In this document: piece by piece, positions 1 through 7,227 of the stretch
Numbering within the stretch: position 1 is the first letter of the stretch
How the letters are laid out: every line of letters begins with the position of its first letter
Source of the DNA: an uncultured Clostridia bacterium
GTDB lineage: Bacteria > Bacillota > Clostridia > JAAYHZ01
DNA length: 20,047 nucleotides
NCBI GenBank assembly: GCA_937894465.1
Contig: CALCRE010000231.1
Coordinates: 1-20,047, forward strand
Reading direction: 5' to 3'
Position numbers and translations under genes: made by a program
Notes under the pieces: generated by a model
What the model saw: the letters and a program-made list of their open reading frames with translations, nothing else
The model's database searches: none
What the model was told of the DNA's origin: nothing

Positions 1-1
1 A

Positions 2-118
2 TTAAAAGTTGGAAAAGTTTTAGAGGTTTCAGAACAAGCTAATATGAAAGTAGCAACAATTAAACCTTATGTAAATGCCTTAAAAAAGAAATATTTTTAT
101 ATATATGTATCTTTTTGA
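2..118 (+). CDS. C-terminal fragment of an unidentified protein, cut by the window edge
   Basis: An open frame enters from the left edge and ends at TGA 116-118, giving 38 residues. The fragment contains VSEQANMKVATIKPYV, which looks loosely like a helix-turn-helix recognition segment, and then becomes Lys- and Tyr-rich. It points towards the distal end of the CRISPR array and stops 85 bases before it. No family can be named from so short a piece. The 119-203 stretch that follows is AT-rich and shows no further gene. It could also be a chance open frame, since no start is visible. Confidence 0.35.
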   Translation, partial: LKVGKVLEVSEQANMKVATIKPYVNALKKKYFYIYVSF

Positions 119-203
119 TCATTTTCTATCTATAACCAACAATATGAAACAAAAAGCGACAAAAAAGTATACTGTATAAAAGAAGGATCGTTAAAGGCAT
201 CCA

Positions 204-962
204 AGATCACCCCCGCATACGCGGGGAACACCTAACAGCAATTTTAAAATCCGACTGGCATTTGGGATCACCCCCGCATACGCGGGGAACACATTCCCAA
301 TTTGACATTAAGTATTGCGATTACAGGATCACCCCCGCATACGCGGGGAACACGACACACAGGAAGAGAAATTGGATAACGGCGGAGGATCACCCCCGCA
401 TACGCGGGGAACACAAAAGGCCTTGGATAAGATCACTAGTATCGGTAGGATCACCCCCGCATACGCGGGGAACACCATAAATAGGAATAAAATTACTTGA
501 AACCTGTAGGATCACCCCCGCATACGCGGGGAACACCGGAAAAATTTCCTGTTGCTCGCTGTCTTTTTAGGATCACCCCCGCATACGCGGGGAACACATC
601 CCTTGCACCCTCTGCATCTCCATAAGCTGAGGATCACCCCCGCATACGCGGGGAACACATCTTGTTCCTTACATTCCTTCACACCATATTGGGATCACCC
701 CCGCATACGCGGGGAACACTATTGGTGAAATGAAGTTGCATAAAACGGAATAGGATCACCCCCGCATACGCGGGGAACACCGGTAGGCTGACAAAAAACC
801 CGGACCTGAGATAGGATCACCCCCGCATACGCGGGGAACACTATAGTAGCTACGCCAAATAGGTGTAAAGCTTAGATCACCCCCGCATACGCGGGGAACA
901 CCCTATAAAAAAACATTGGTTGACAATCATATCGAGATCACCCCCGCATACGCGGGGAACAC
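204..962 (-). CRISPR. Type I-E-like CRISPR array, 13 repeats and 12 spacers
   Basis: Thirteen copies of a 28-bp repeat recur with a 61-bp period (60 once, between the repeats at 814 and 874). Repeats start at 204, 265, 326, 387, 448, 509, 570, 631, 692, 753, 814, 874 and 935. Read on the minus strand each repeat begins GTGTTCCCCGCG, forms a CCCCGC/GCGGGG hairpin and ends GGGGGTGATC plus C (ten copies) or T (repeats at 204, 874 and 935). Spacers are 33 bp (one of 32). This repeat is the class long associated with type I-E (Cascade/Cas3). The orientation of the 5' GTGTTCCCC end puts transcription on the minus strand, with the leader to the right. Apart from the final base all 13 copies are identical, and there is no degenerate terminal repeat. 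No spacer matches another part of this window that I can see. Confidence 0.98.
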
Positions 963-1100
963 ATTAAGCAAATCCGCTTGTAAAGCCACTTTTACTTTTT
1001 AAAAGTGCAAAATTCATTAAGTTTCAAATATTAACACGATATTGTTTGTTTCTCTAATCCTTCCATTCTATATCTATTTTAAAGGAATAAACTAAGAATA
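963..1100 (-). promoter_or_regulatory. Probable CRISPR leader with a weak promoter
   Basis: This AT-rich, gene-free stretch abuts the repeat at 935-962 on the side where transcription of a type I-E array should start. On the minus strand a possible promoter reads TTGAAA (1022-1027), an 18-base gap and TTTAAA (998-1003). A small inverted repeat CACTTTT (987-993) / AAAAGTG (1001-1007) lies 24-45 bases from the first repeat, where leader-binding or structural motifs often sit. Leader identity is inferred from repeat orientation and composition. The promoter is weak and its -10 differs from consensus at two positions. Confidence 0.5.
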
Positions 1101-1149
1101 TCAAGCTAGCTTCTGCTAGCTTGACTTGAGATGGTTGTAATACTAAAAT
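1101..1149 (+). promoter_or_regulatory. Promoter for the popT-like gene overlapped by a perfect 10-bp palindrome
   Basis: A perfect inverted repeat TCAAGCTAGC (1101-1110) / GCTAGCTTGA (1115-1124) has a 4-base gap. Its right arm runs into a -35 box TTGACT (1121-1126), followed after 17 bases by TAAAAT (1144-1149). An alternative pair is TTGAGA (1126-1131) with TATAAT (1151-1156) at 19 bases. No T-run follows the palindrome on either strand, so an operator is more likely than a terminator. The downstream gene starts at 1207. Confidence 0.5.
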
Positions 1150-1206
1150 GTATAATAACATTGGTAGGCAGTTTATAAAATATATTTCACGTTAAGCGAG
1201 GTACTT

Positions 1207-2127
1207 ATGTCTAACACAGAAAATAGAAGTCCGAATAAAAAAAGGTCCTTAGACTTGCAACACGAGACTCCAATGGCTTGGTTGATTCGAGTCTTTAAAG
1301 GTGCTTTGATCGGTATTGGAGCGATACTACCCGGTGTCTCCGGTGGTGTTCTAATGGTTATATTTAAGATTTATGATTCCTTGATAGACTTTTTAGGCAA
1401 CTTCCCTAAGAATTTTAAAAAGTATTTTTTCTACTTCCTACCGGTTGGGATTGGTGGTGTCTTAGGCATACTTCTTTTTTCAGGCGTAGTATCAGCTGCA
1501 TTCGGCAAGTTTGCCGCTTTGTTTGTTAGCCTCTTTATAGGTTTCGTTGTCGGCACGATCCCCTCTATTTGGCGTACAGCAGGTGAAAAAGGTAGAGGGA
1601 AAGGTGAGTATGTCGCTTTGTTCATTTCTATTTTTGTAATCTTATTCCTCATGCTATCCGGTGAACAACAACTGACATCCGTAGAACCAAATTTCTTCAT
1701 ATGGATTTGTGGTGGTGTTCTGGTAGGCTTAGGCTTTATAGTACCCGGGCTATCCCCGTCTAACTTTTTGATCTATTTTGGTATGTACAGTAAAATGACA
1801 GACGGAATATCAGCATTAGATTTTTCAGTGATCATTCCTTTGATGATCGGCGTGGTGCTTGCAGTCATACTTTTCGCCAAATTAGTGAGTATACTTTTTG
1901 AGCGGTTCTATGGTTTGATGTATCACATCATTTTAGGAACAGTCATCGGTTCCTCACTTGCCATTTTCCCCACAGTTGTAGCTCCCGGTTTGAGCAAAGC
2001 AGGTCTTGCTGAAATGGGATTATCATTTCTACCGGCATTGATATGGGTTGTCATCATGTTTGTTTTAGGTATGGTAGCTTCTTTGCTTTTTAGTCGTTTG
2101 GAGGCTCGTTATAGTCCCGAAAAGTAA
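1207..2127 (+). CDS. popT: DUF368 family membrane protein, PopT-type polyprenyl-phosphate transporter
   Basis: A 306-residue polytopic membrane protein of the DUF368 family. Members of this family (PopT) have been shown to recycle undecaprenyl phosphate across the cytoplasmic membrane for cell-wall and surface-polymer synthesis. Two pseudo-repeated signatures are visible: ILPGVSGG around residues 40-47, after a charged N-terminal tail of about 25 residues, and IVPGLSPSNFLIYFGMY around 178-194. Hydrophobic helices fill most of the rest, with a positively charged loop at about 122-133. Length is normal for the family. The start is ATG 1207 with GAGGT at 1198-1202. The gene stands alone: 165 bases separate it from the next permease, which has its own promoter. 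Family assignment is firm; transport of undecaprenyl phosphate is inferred from family work. Confidence 0.88.
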   Translation: MSNTENRSPNKKRSLDLQHETPMAWLIRVFKGALIGIGAILPGVSGGVLMVIFKIYDSLIDFLGNFPKNFKKYFFYFLPVGIGGVLGILLFSGVVSAAFGKFAALFVSLFIGFVVGTIPSIWRTAGEKGRGKGEYVALFISIFVILFLMLSGEQQLTSVEPNFFIWICGGVLVGLGFIVPGLSPSNFLIYFGMYSKMTDGISALDFSVIIPLMIGVVLAVILFAKLVSILFERFYGLMYHIILGTVIGSSLAIFPTVVAPGLSKAGLAEMGLSFLPALIWVVIMFVLGMVASLLFSRLEARYSPEK

Positions 2128-2198
2128 ATTTGGATTAATTATTATTACTTAGTATTAATATCTGATCATATTTTTTATGTTTATTGTCGGTTTAACTA

Positions 2199-2228
2199 TT
2201 GCTTATTCTATGAAACTCGCGTTATAAT
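2199..2228 (+). promoter_or_regulatory. Promoter for the permease gene
   Basis: TTGCTT (2199-2204), an 18-base gap and a perfect TATAAT (2223-2228) lie 65 bases upstream of ATG 2293. The gene has a GGAGGA ribosome binding site at 2280-2285. Confidence 0.5.
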
Positions 2229-2292
2229 AACCCTAGTTTTCAAATAGATTTCAAACATATTTCAAAAGCAAGTTTTATCGGAGGATGAACAT

Positions 2293-3561
2293 ATGAAAAC
2301 CACTACAATTATCTTGTTTGCCTTGACTTATTTATTACTGCTTGCAATTCCAAAGCGTAGAGCCCTTATAGCAGTATCCTCAGCGGTCATTTTTGTTGTT
2401 TTGGGGATTTTACCCATTTCAAAGGTTTTTGCCACAATCGATTGGAATGTCATTCTGATGATTGCAGGAACCATGGGCGTCGTTACATTATTCATTGAAT
2501 CAAGGATGCCTTCTTTACTGGCTGATTTGATTATTGAAAAAGTTCCAAATGTGAAATGGGCGATCGTCTCATTAGCTTTATTTGCCGGTATTATTTCAGC
2601 TTTTGTAGACAATGTTGCCACCGTTTTAATGGTTGCTCCCATTGCTGTTACCATTGCTAAAAAGCTAAAAATTTCTCCGGTTGCAAGTGTCATAGCAATC
2701 GCAATTTCTTCTAATTTGCAAGGAGCTGCAACTCTTGTGGGAGACACTACATCAATCATGCTTGGTAGTGCAGCAGAAATGAACTTTTTAGATTTCTTTT
2801 TTTATCAAGGAAAAATCGGATTATTCTGGGTTGTAGAATGTGGAGCGTTTGTTTCGACATTTGTTTTGTTATGGTTATTCAGAAAAGAAAAAGCATCTAT
2901 GCCCGAATTTGAAAGAACCAAGATTGAAGATTATATTCCAACTGTTTTATTAGTCGGAATTGTGGTATTACTTATACTTGCTTCCTTCTTGGAAAACAAA
3001 CCGGATGTCACCAACGGTATCATATGCATGAGCATGTTTGCCATCGGTATCATTCGTAAAATGATTAAATCCAAAGATTTTACTACTCTTACATCAGCTT
3101 TAAAGGAAATTGATTACGATACGATTTTCTTACTAGCCGGTTTATTTGTCGTCATAGGCGGTCTGGTTGAAGTAGGCCTTATTGGTGATATTGGCGCCTT
3201 TTTCGTAAAAGCAAGTAAAAACAATGTGTTTTTAATCTATACATTGATTGTATGGGCATCGGTTTTGTTCTCTGCCTTTATTGATAACATCCCCTATACT
3301 GCAACCATGCTTCCTGTCGTAGCAGCAATTTCAAAAGAACTGGGTATTGATCCCACCCTGTTATATTTCGGATTATTAGTGGGAGCGACTCTAGGAGGTA
3401 ATATTACACCGATTGGAGCTTCAGCAAATATTACAGGACTCGGAATGCTACGTAAGGAAGGGTATGAAGTCAGTGCTCCGGAATTTATGAAGATCAGTGT
3501 ACCCTTTACCCTATCCGCCGTCGTAACCGGATATGTTTTACTTTGGTTTATCTGGGGATAA
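2293..3561 (+). CDS. ArsB/NhaD (ion transporter) superfamily permease, SLC13-like
   Basis: A 422-residue polytopic membrane protein of the ArsB/NhaD/CitM ion-transporter superfamily. The two inverted halves carry matching re-entrant-loop motifs: SAFVDNVATVLMVAP at about 102-116 and SAFIDNIPYTATMLPV at about 327-342, each with an Asp-Asn pair (D106/N107, D331/N332). They are followed by GAATLVGDTTSIMLG at about 144-158 and GATLGGNITPIGASANI at about 364-380. These are the substrate and cation sites in this superfamily. The Asp residues favour an ion-coupled antiporter or permease; the substrate (Na+, arsenite, a di- or tricarboxylate or other) cannot be read from sequence. Start ATG 2293 is fixed by GGAGGA 7 bases upstream. 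It is transcribed alone and closed by a terminator at 3619. Confidence 0.85.
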   Translation: MKTTTIILFALTYLLLLAIPKRRALIAVSSAVIFVVLGILPISKVFATIDWNVILMIAGTMGVVTLFIESRMPSLLADLIIEKVPNVKWAIVSLALFAGIISAFVDNVATVLMVAPIAVTIAKKLKISPVASVIAIAISSNLQGAATLVGDTTSIMLGSAAEMNFLDFFFYQGKIGLFWVVECGAFVSTFVLLWLFRKEKASMPEFERTKIEDYIPTVLLVGIVVLLILASFLENKPDVTNGIICMSMFAIGIIRKMIKSKDFTTLTSALKEIDYDTIFLLAGLFVVIGGLVEVGLIGDIGAFFVKASKNNVFLIYTLIVWASVLFSAFIDNIPYTATMLPVVAAISKELGIDPTLLYFGLLVGATLGGNITPIGASANITGLGMLRKEGYEVSAPEFMKISVPFTLSAVVTGYVLLWFIWG

Positions 3562-3618
3562 GTTCAGGTATTAATAGGATGTACGGGTATTATTTTTTCA
3601 AGCACTTAGATAATATTT

Positions 3619-3648
3619 GGGGAAGTGGTTACAACCACTTCCCCTTTT
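3619..3648 (+). terminator. Rho-independent terminator of the permease gene
   Basis: GGGGAAGTGG (3619-3628) pairs perfectly with CCACTTCCCC (3635-3644) across a 6-base loop, which could pair further, and is followed by TTTT. It lies 57 bases after the permease stop. On the minus strand the stem is followed by AAATATT rather than a T-run, so it probably acts mainly on the plus strand, although it also lies beyond the convergent asparaginase gene. Confidence 0.85.
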
Positions 3649-3681
3649 AATTCTGTGCAATTTTGATCACAAGATTTTGAT

Positions 3682-4665
3682 TTAATAATAGTTCTTCTCA
3701 AATATTTCTTTTATTAATGTTATGTCACTTGTAAATCCAAGGGCTACCATGAGTTTGATTCTTGCCTTTTGGCCGTTCAGATTATCACCAAGGATGACCC
3801 CTTTACCGGTCAGCTCTTTTCCGGCTCCGGGATAACCGTAGCTGTCTAACACCTTTCCGTTGTGGCAACGAGATACCAGAACAACCGGTATACCTTTTTC
3901 TAAAGCATACTCAATTCCGGGAACCATCATAGGAGGTATATTTCCACGCCCCATTCCTTCTATCACCAAACCATGTGTACCCGCATCAACACAATGTCGG
4001 ATCATGCGATCATTCATTCCACAAGCAGTTTTTATGAGATCAACATTGCTGTCAATACTTTCAGCACCGATATATTGCCATTTGGTATATCTGTGATAAA
4101 AGTATGCTTTAAATTCATCGATAAAACCAATGGGACCAAAATCAGGGCTTTTAAATGTATCCAAAGAATGTGTATTTGTTTTGGTAACCTGAGCGGCAGT
4201 ATGAATTTCATTGTTCATCACCACAAGTGTACCTCTATCGCGAGCTTCATCGGAAATCCCTGCGTATATTGCATCAATCAAGTTCACCGGACCGTCCCAC
4301 CCTAACTCTGAACTGCTTTTCATGGATCCGACAAAAATAATCGGTTTACGTGAATCGGTGGTCAAGTCCACCAGATATGCTGTCTCTTCCAAAGAATCGG
4401 TACCGTGGGTGACCACTGCACAATCATATCCTTCAACATCCAACTTATGTTTTATAAGCTTCGAAAGATCAAACATCATTTCCGGTGTCATATGAGGACC
4501 CGGAACCATGCTGAAATTATAAAAGCTAATATCTGCAATTGTTCCAAGGTCCGGTGTCAAATCTAAAATGTCTTCTCCGGACATAGCTATAACATTTGCT
4601 TTGGTCTTTTCATCTTTTTTCATGGCTATGGTGCCACCGGTGAAAATAATAATTACTTTTTTCAT
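3682..4665 (-). CDS. L-asparaginase (cytoplasmic, no signal peptide)
   Basis: A 327-residue member of the bacterial asparaginase/glutaminase family that hydrolyses L-asparagine to aspartate and ammonia. Both catalytic threonine motifs are present: TGGTIA at 9-14 (nucleophile T9) and THGTDS at 86-91 (T89-D90). K162 in QVTKTNT completes the T-D-K triad. The N-terminus MKKVIIIFTGG goes straight into the first beta strand, so the enzyme should be cytosolic. The flexible active-site loop after TGGTIA contains no tyrosine before residue 49, whereas the E. coli enzymes use a loop tyrosine. Start ATG 4665 has AAAGG a few bases upstream. The gene follows the clostripain-like gene on the same strand by 99 bases with no terminator between, so co-transcription is possible. 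Gene symbol left blank because type I and type II cannot be separated with confidence. Confidence 0.9.
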   Translation of the reverse strand: MKKVIIIFTGGTIAMKKDEKTKANVIAMSGEDILDLTPDLGTIADISFYNFSMVPGPHMTPEMMFDLSKLIKHKLDVEGYDCAVVTHGTDSLEETAYLVDLTTDSRKPIIFVGSMKSSSELGWDGPVNLIDAIYAGISDEARDRGTLVVMNNEIHTAAQVTKTNTHSLDTFKSPDFGPIGFIDEFKAYFYHRYTKWQYIGAESIDSNVDLIKTACGMNDRMIRHCVDAGTHGLVIEGMGRGNIPPMMVPGIEYALEKGIPVVLVSRCHNGKVLDSYGYPGAGKELTGKGVILGDNLNGQKARIKLMVALGFTSDITLIKEIFEKNYY

Positions 4666-4764
4666 AGCTCAACCTTTATATATCATGTTTATTTTTTTAT
4701 TTATTCCCTATGGTTATTGTTATATACTACAATAAATCCTTAAATCTCTATGCTTTATTAATTG

Positions 4765-6951
4765 CTACTCTTCAAAGTATATGTCTTCACCTTCCACGGT
4801 GAAGATCACATAATCCGTGGTGTAGAAGTCTCCATACAAGTCATCAATGAAAAACCCATATAAATATTCACCGTCGGGAAGATAATTATAATAAATCTCA
4901 GGTTCTCCGTCAAAAATGTATGGTACTCCCTCATACATGTACTCATCGTCACTATATATGGCAAATGCATAGTATTGCGGTATGATTTCATCTCCTGCTT
5001 TCAGGCGTACCACCTCTTTTGCCGCCATACCATTTTCGTCAATCCCCTCCCATGCCCCGTCGATTTTGATTGCACCATTTATGTAATCATGAGTGATTCT
5101 CAAGTTTGTTTCCACACCATTCAACGTGATCGGAGAAGTGTAAATATCATAGCCGTCGCCCTCTGTTACGATATATACTGCAAGGTTTTGTCCGTCTGGT
5201 AAGGAGAACCAGAAACCATCAAAGCTATCGTAAAACTCTCCTTTTTCCCAATCCATGTAAATATCCGTACTGATGCCGTACTCGATGATATCTTCTCCAT
5301 CGTCAGAAATGACATAAACATTTGCCTGTACACTGGTCGCATTATTAAGTGCTTCTTCTGATAATACAAAACCATAACGTCCGTCTTCATCAAGTTGTGG
5401 TCCGTATACAAAATCGATCAGAGGGCTTTCTCCGGTGATTTCATACCCCTCATAATAATCCCAGTAATCCTCATCATCCTCATAGTACAATTCTTCATCC
5501 GGACTGAAAAGGTATTCAAGTACTCCCCACAAGCTAAATGCACCGCTACTATTATAATCATCTACATTTCCGTAATTGACCGCACCATAAGCGGCTCTGT
5601 CCACAAAAGCCAAGTAATAAGGACTGATTGCAATTTCTCCGAAAGTGGAAAGCTCCTTCGAACCTTGAATCTTTAAAGGATAATAGGTAGCCAATCCGCA
5701 TGCATTTTGATGGTAGGAGCCATTTCTGGAATAAATAACTGCTTCATTCAATGCCGATAGCACGACCTCAGATCCCTCTGCATATGATGCTCCGGCATGA
5801 ACAATTCCTGCTAAATCCACCATATTGGTGTACCCTTCCGATTTATTATTACCACCGTAATTATCAACATTTACCGCGTTACGAACCACCTTTGAAAAAA
5901 TTTCTTGATCTTCTGTGGCGTTATAAAGGTTCCTGGCATAATTATTAAAGCTTATCATCACTTGGTCAATCTTTGAAAGATCGATAACCGACAAGGTGGC
6001 TAGATCTCCCTCTCCTATATTGGCGCATCTTTGATAGAAACTGTCTGCCACTACCTTTCCAAGTGCTGCTCCGTCTGCATTTTGGTTTTTACCCAGAAAG
6101 TCTCCAATTGCCTTGTAATCCCATCCATACCCCGGTTCCAATTCCTCCGAGCCATACATGTAGTTTGCATATGTAGCCAGTATGTTAGCACATTCTATGG
6201 TTCCCATAAGACAAGCATCAAAGCCTATAAACTCAAACTTATCCGTCATACTGTCAAATACACTCAGAAGCGCCATGTCTATTTCACGAAGAGAAAGACT
6301 GTCATATCGATTCTCCTCATCGAAACATACGCCGGATATACTTCCCCCACCATGATTCCAAAAGATAAGCCCCATATTCGATGCGGCATAATTGTCGATA
6401 CCCCAATACAAGAAATCCGCAAGTTGAGCACTCTCACCCATATTCTTAAGAGGCTTTTCATCCAACAAAAACATCTCACCGTCTGATATGACGAACCTTT
6501 GCATTTTCGAGGCACTCACCACATTATTATTCCAACCGGATGTACCTCCTGTTTGAATGACGAACTTAACATCTTTTCCGGTAGACGCTTCTAGCATTTC
6601 TCCCATATCCATTGTCGCAAGTCCATTTTCGCTTTCCAAATCTGTACCACAAAGATAAACAAAAATTGTCCATGTTCCCGGTTCACCCATCAAGGTGACG
6701 CTATCACGCGTCTGCCTTTGTATTTGCAACATATCGTTATGTAAGGTTAAACTAATGCTCTTTCTCGAATTTACAAATTCGGTTTCAGAATCATTATTTG
6801 ATGTCACCGAATTCATCGAAACTTCTGCGTTCTCTTGCTCTTCGGTAATTTCCGCTATGGCATCCCAGAACTCTTCACTGCATCCGCTCATGCCCAGTAA
6901 CAGAACAACAGACAATATTACCGCTAATCCCTTCTTTACTATCTCCCCCAT
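4765..6951 (-). CDS. Clostripain-family (peptidase C11) lipoprotein
   Basis: A 728-residue secreted cysteine protease of peptidase family C11. The N-terminus has two lysines, a hydrophobic stretch and a lipobox LGMSGC with the lipidated Cys at 24, so it should be anchored to the outer face of the membrane. A low-complexity linker (about 30-90) leads to the C11 domain beginning GTWTIFVYLCGTDLES (about 92-107). The catalytic pair is H200 in FWNHGGG and C247 in GFDACLMG. The domain runs to about 460. A strongly acidic and aromatic patch at 484-503 (many Asp, Glu and Tyr) separates it from a beta-rich C-terminal domain of about 220 residues that I cannot name. C11 enzymes cleave after Arg or Lys and often need calcium and self-processing; that is family knowledge. 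The start is supported by AGAGGA 6 bases upstream of ATG. Confidence 0.9.
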   Translation of the reverse strand: MGEIVKKGLAVILSVVLLLGMSGCSEEFWDAIAEITEEQENAEVSMNSVTSNNDSETEFVNSRKSISLTLHNDMLQIQRQTRDSVTLMGEPGTWTIFVYLCGTDLESENGLATMDMGEMLEASTGKDVKFVIQTGGTSGWNNNVVSASKMQRFVISDGEMFLLDEKPLKNMGESAQLADFLYWGIDNYAASNMGLIFWNHGGGSISGVCFDEENRYDSLSLREIDMALLSVFDSMTDKFEFIGFDACLMGTIECANILATYANYMYGSEELEPGYGWDYKAIGDFLGKNQNADGAALGKVVADSFYQRCANIGEGDLATLSVIDLSKIDQVMISFNNYARNLYNATEDQEIFSKVVRNAVNVDNYGGNNKSEGYTNMVDLAGIVHAGASYAEGSEVVLSALNEAVIYSRNGSYHQNACGLATYYPLKIQGSKELSTFGEIAISPYYLAFVDRAAYGAVNYGNVDDYNSSGAFSLWGVLEYLFSPDEELYYEDDEDYWDYYEGYEITGESPLIDFVYGPQLDEDGRYGFVLSEEALNNATSVQANVYVISDDGEDIIEYGISTDIYMDWEKGEFYDSFDGFWFSLPDGQNLAVYIVTEGDGYDIYTSPITLNGVETNLRITHDYINGAIKIDGAWEGIDENGMAAKEVVRLKAGDEIIPQYYAFAIYSDDEYMYEGVPYIFDGEPEIYYNYLPDGEYLYGFFIDDLYGDFYTTDYVIFTVEGEDIYFEE

Positions 6952-6998
6952 ATTGATTCCTCTTCCTTATCTGTTCTATAAAAAAGTATTCTATATAG

Positions 6999-7028
6999 AT
7001 TATATTCAACATTTCATTAACTTGGTAA
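6999..7028 (-). promoter_or_regulatory. Candidate promoter for the clostripain-like gene
   Basis: On the minus strand TTACCA (7023-7028), an 18-base gap and a perfect TATAAT (6999-7004) lie 48 bases upstream of the start at 6951. The region is very AT-rich, so other -10 candidates exist nearby (TATAGAAT). Confidence 0.4.
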
Positions 7029-7152
7029 ACCTTTTAAATAAAAAAAGTGTATTATTTGACTTTTTAAAACAACTCCCAACCGGAACGCCGCTGTGAAGAT
7101 ATATCTGATTAACAGGATTTATAGCCTTGCAGTCTCTATACCTTTTCATATG

Positions 7153-7161
7153 TGCTATAAT
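7153..7161 (+). promoter_or_regulatory. Extended -10 promoter of the GH28-amiE-namZ operon
   Basis: TGCTATAAT at 7153-7161 is a full extended -10 element. No good -35 lies 16-18 bases upstream (the nearest TTGCAG at 7127 is too far), which fits an extended -10 promoter. The first gene starts at 7228. Confidence 0.5.
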
Positions 7162-7227
7162 TTAAAAAGAAAAAAGAATACTATTCACAACCATTGATGA
7201 AGCAGATTGGTATGGAGGTTTTTTGTT

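Noticed and set aside
262..500. Two open frames inside the CRISPR array encoding repeated SPPHTRGT, ITPAYAGNT and DHPRIRGEH peptides
   Set aside because: These peptides are translations of the CRISPR repeat in three frames, a well-known false annotation; the repeats explain them fully.
1101..1124. The palindrome as a terminator for the CRISPR transcript or upstream genes
   Set aside because: No T-run follows on either strand, and it overlaps a -35 box; also the CRISPR transcript runs away from it.
4975..6500. Several open frames of 60-150 codons on the strand opposite the clostripain-like gene
   Set aside because: They lie wholly inside a gene with clear lipobox and catalytic motifs, have no family features, and reflect codon bias of the real gene.
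7207..7227. TTG start giving seven extra residues to the GH28-like protein
   Set aside because: The GGAGG at 7214-7218 lies inside that extension and is correctly placed for ATG 7228.
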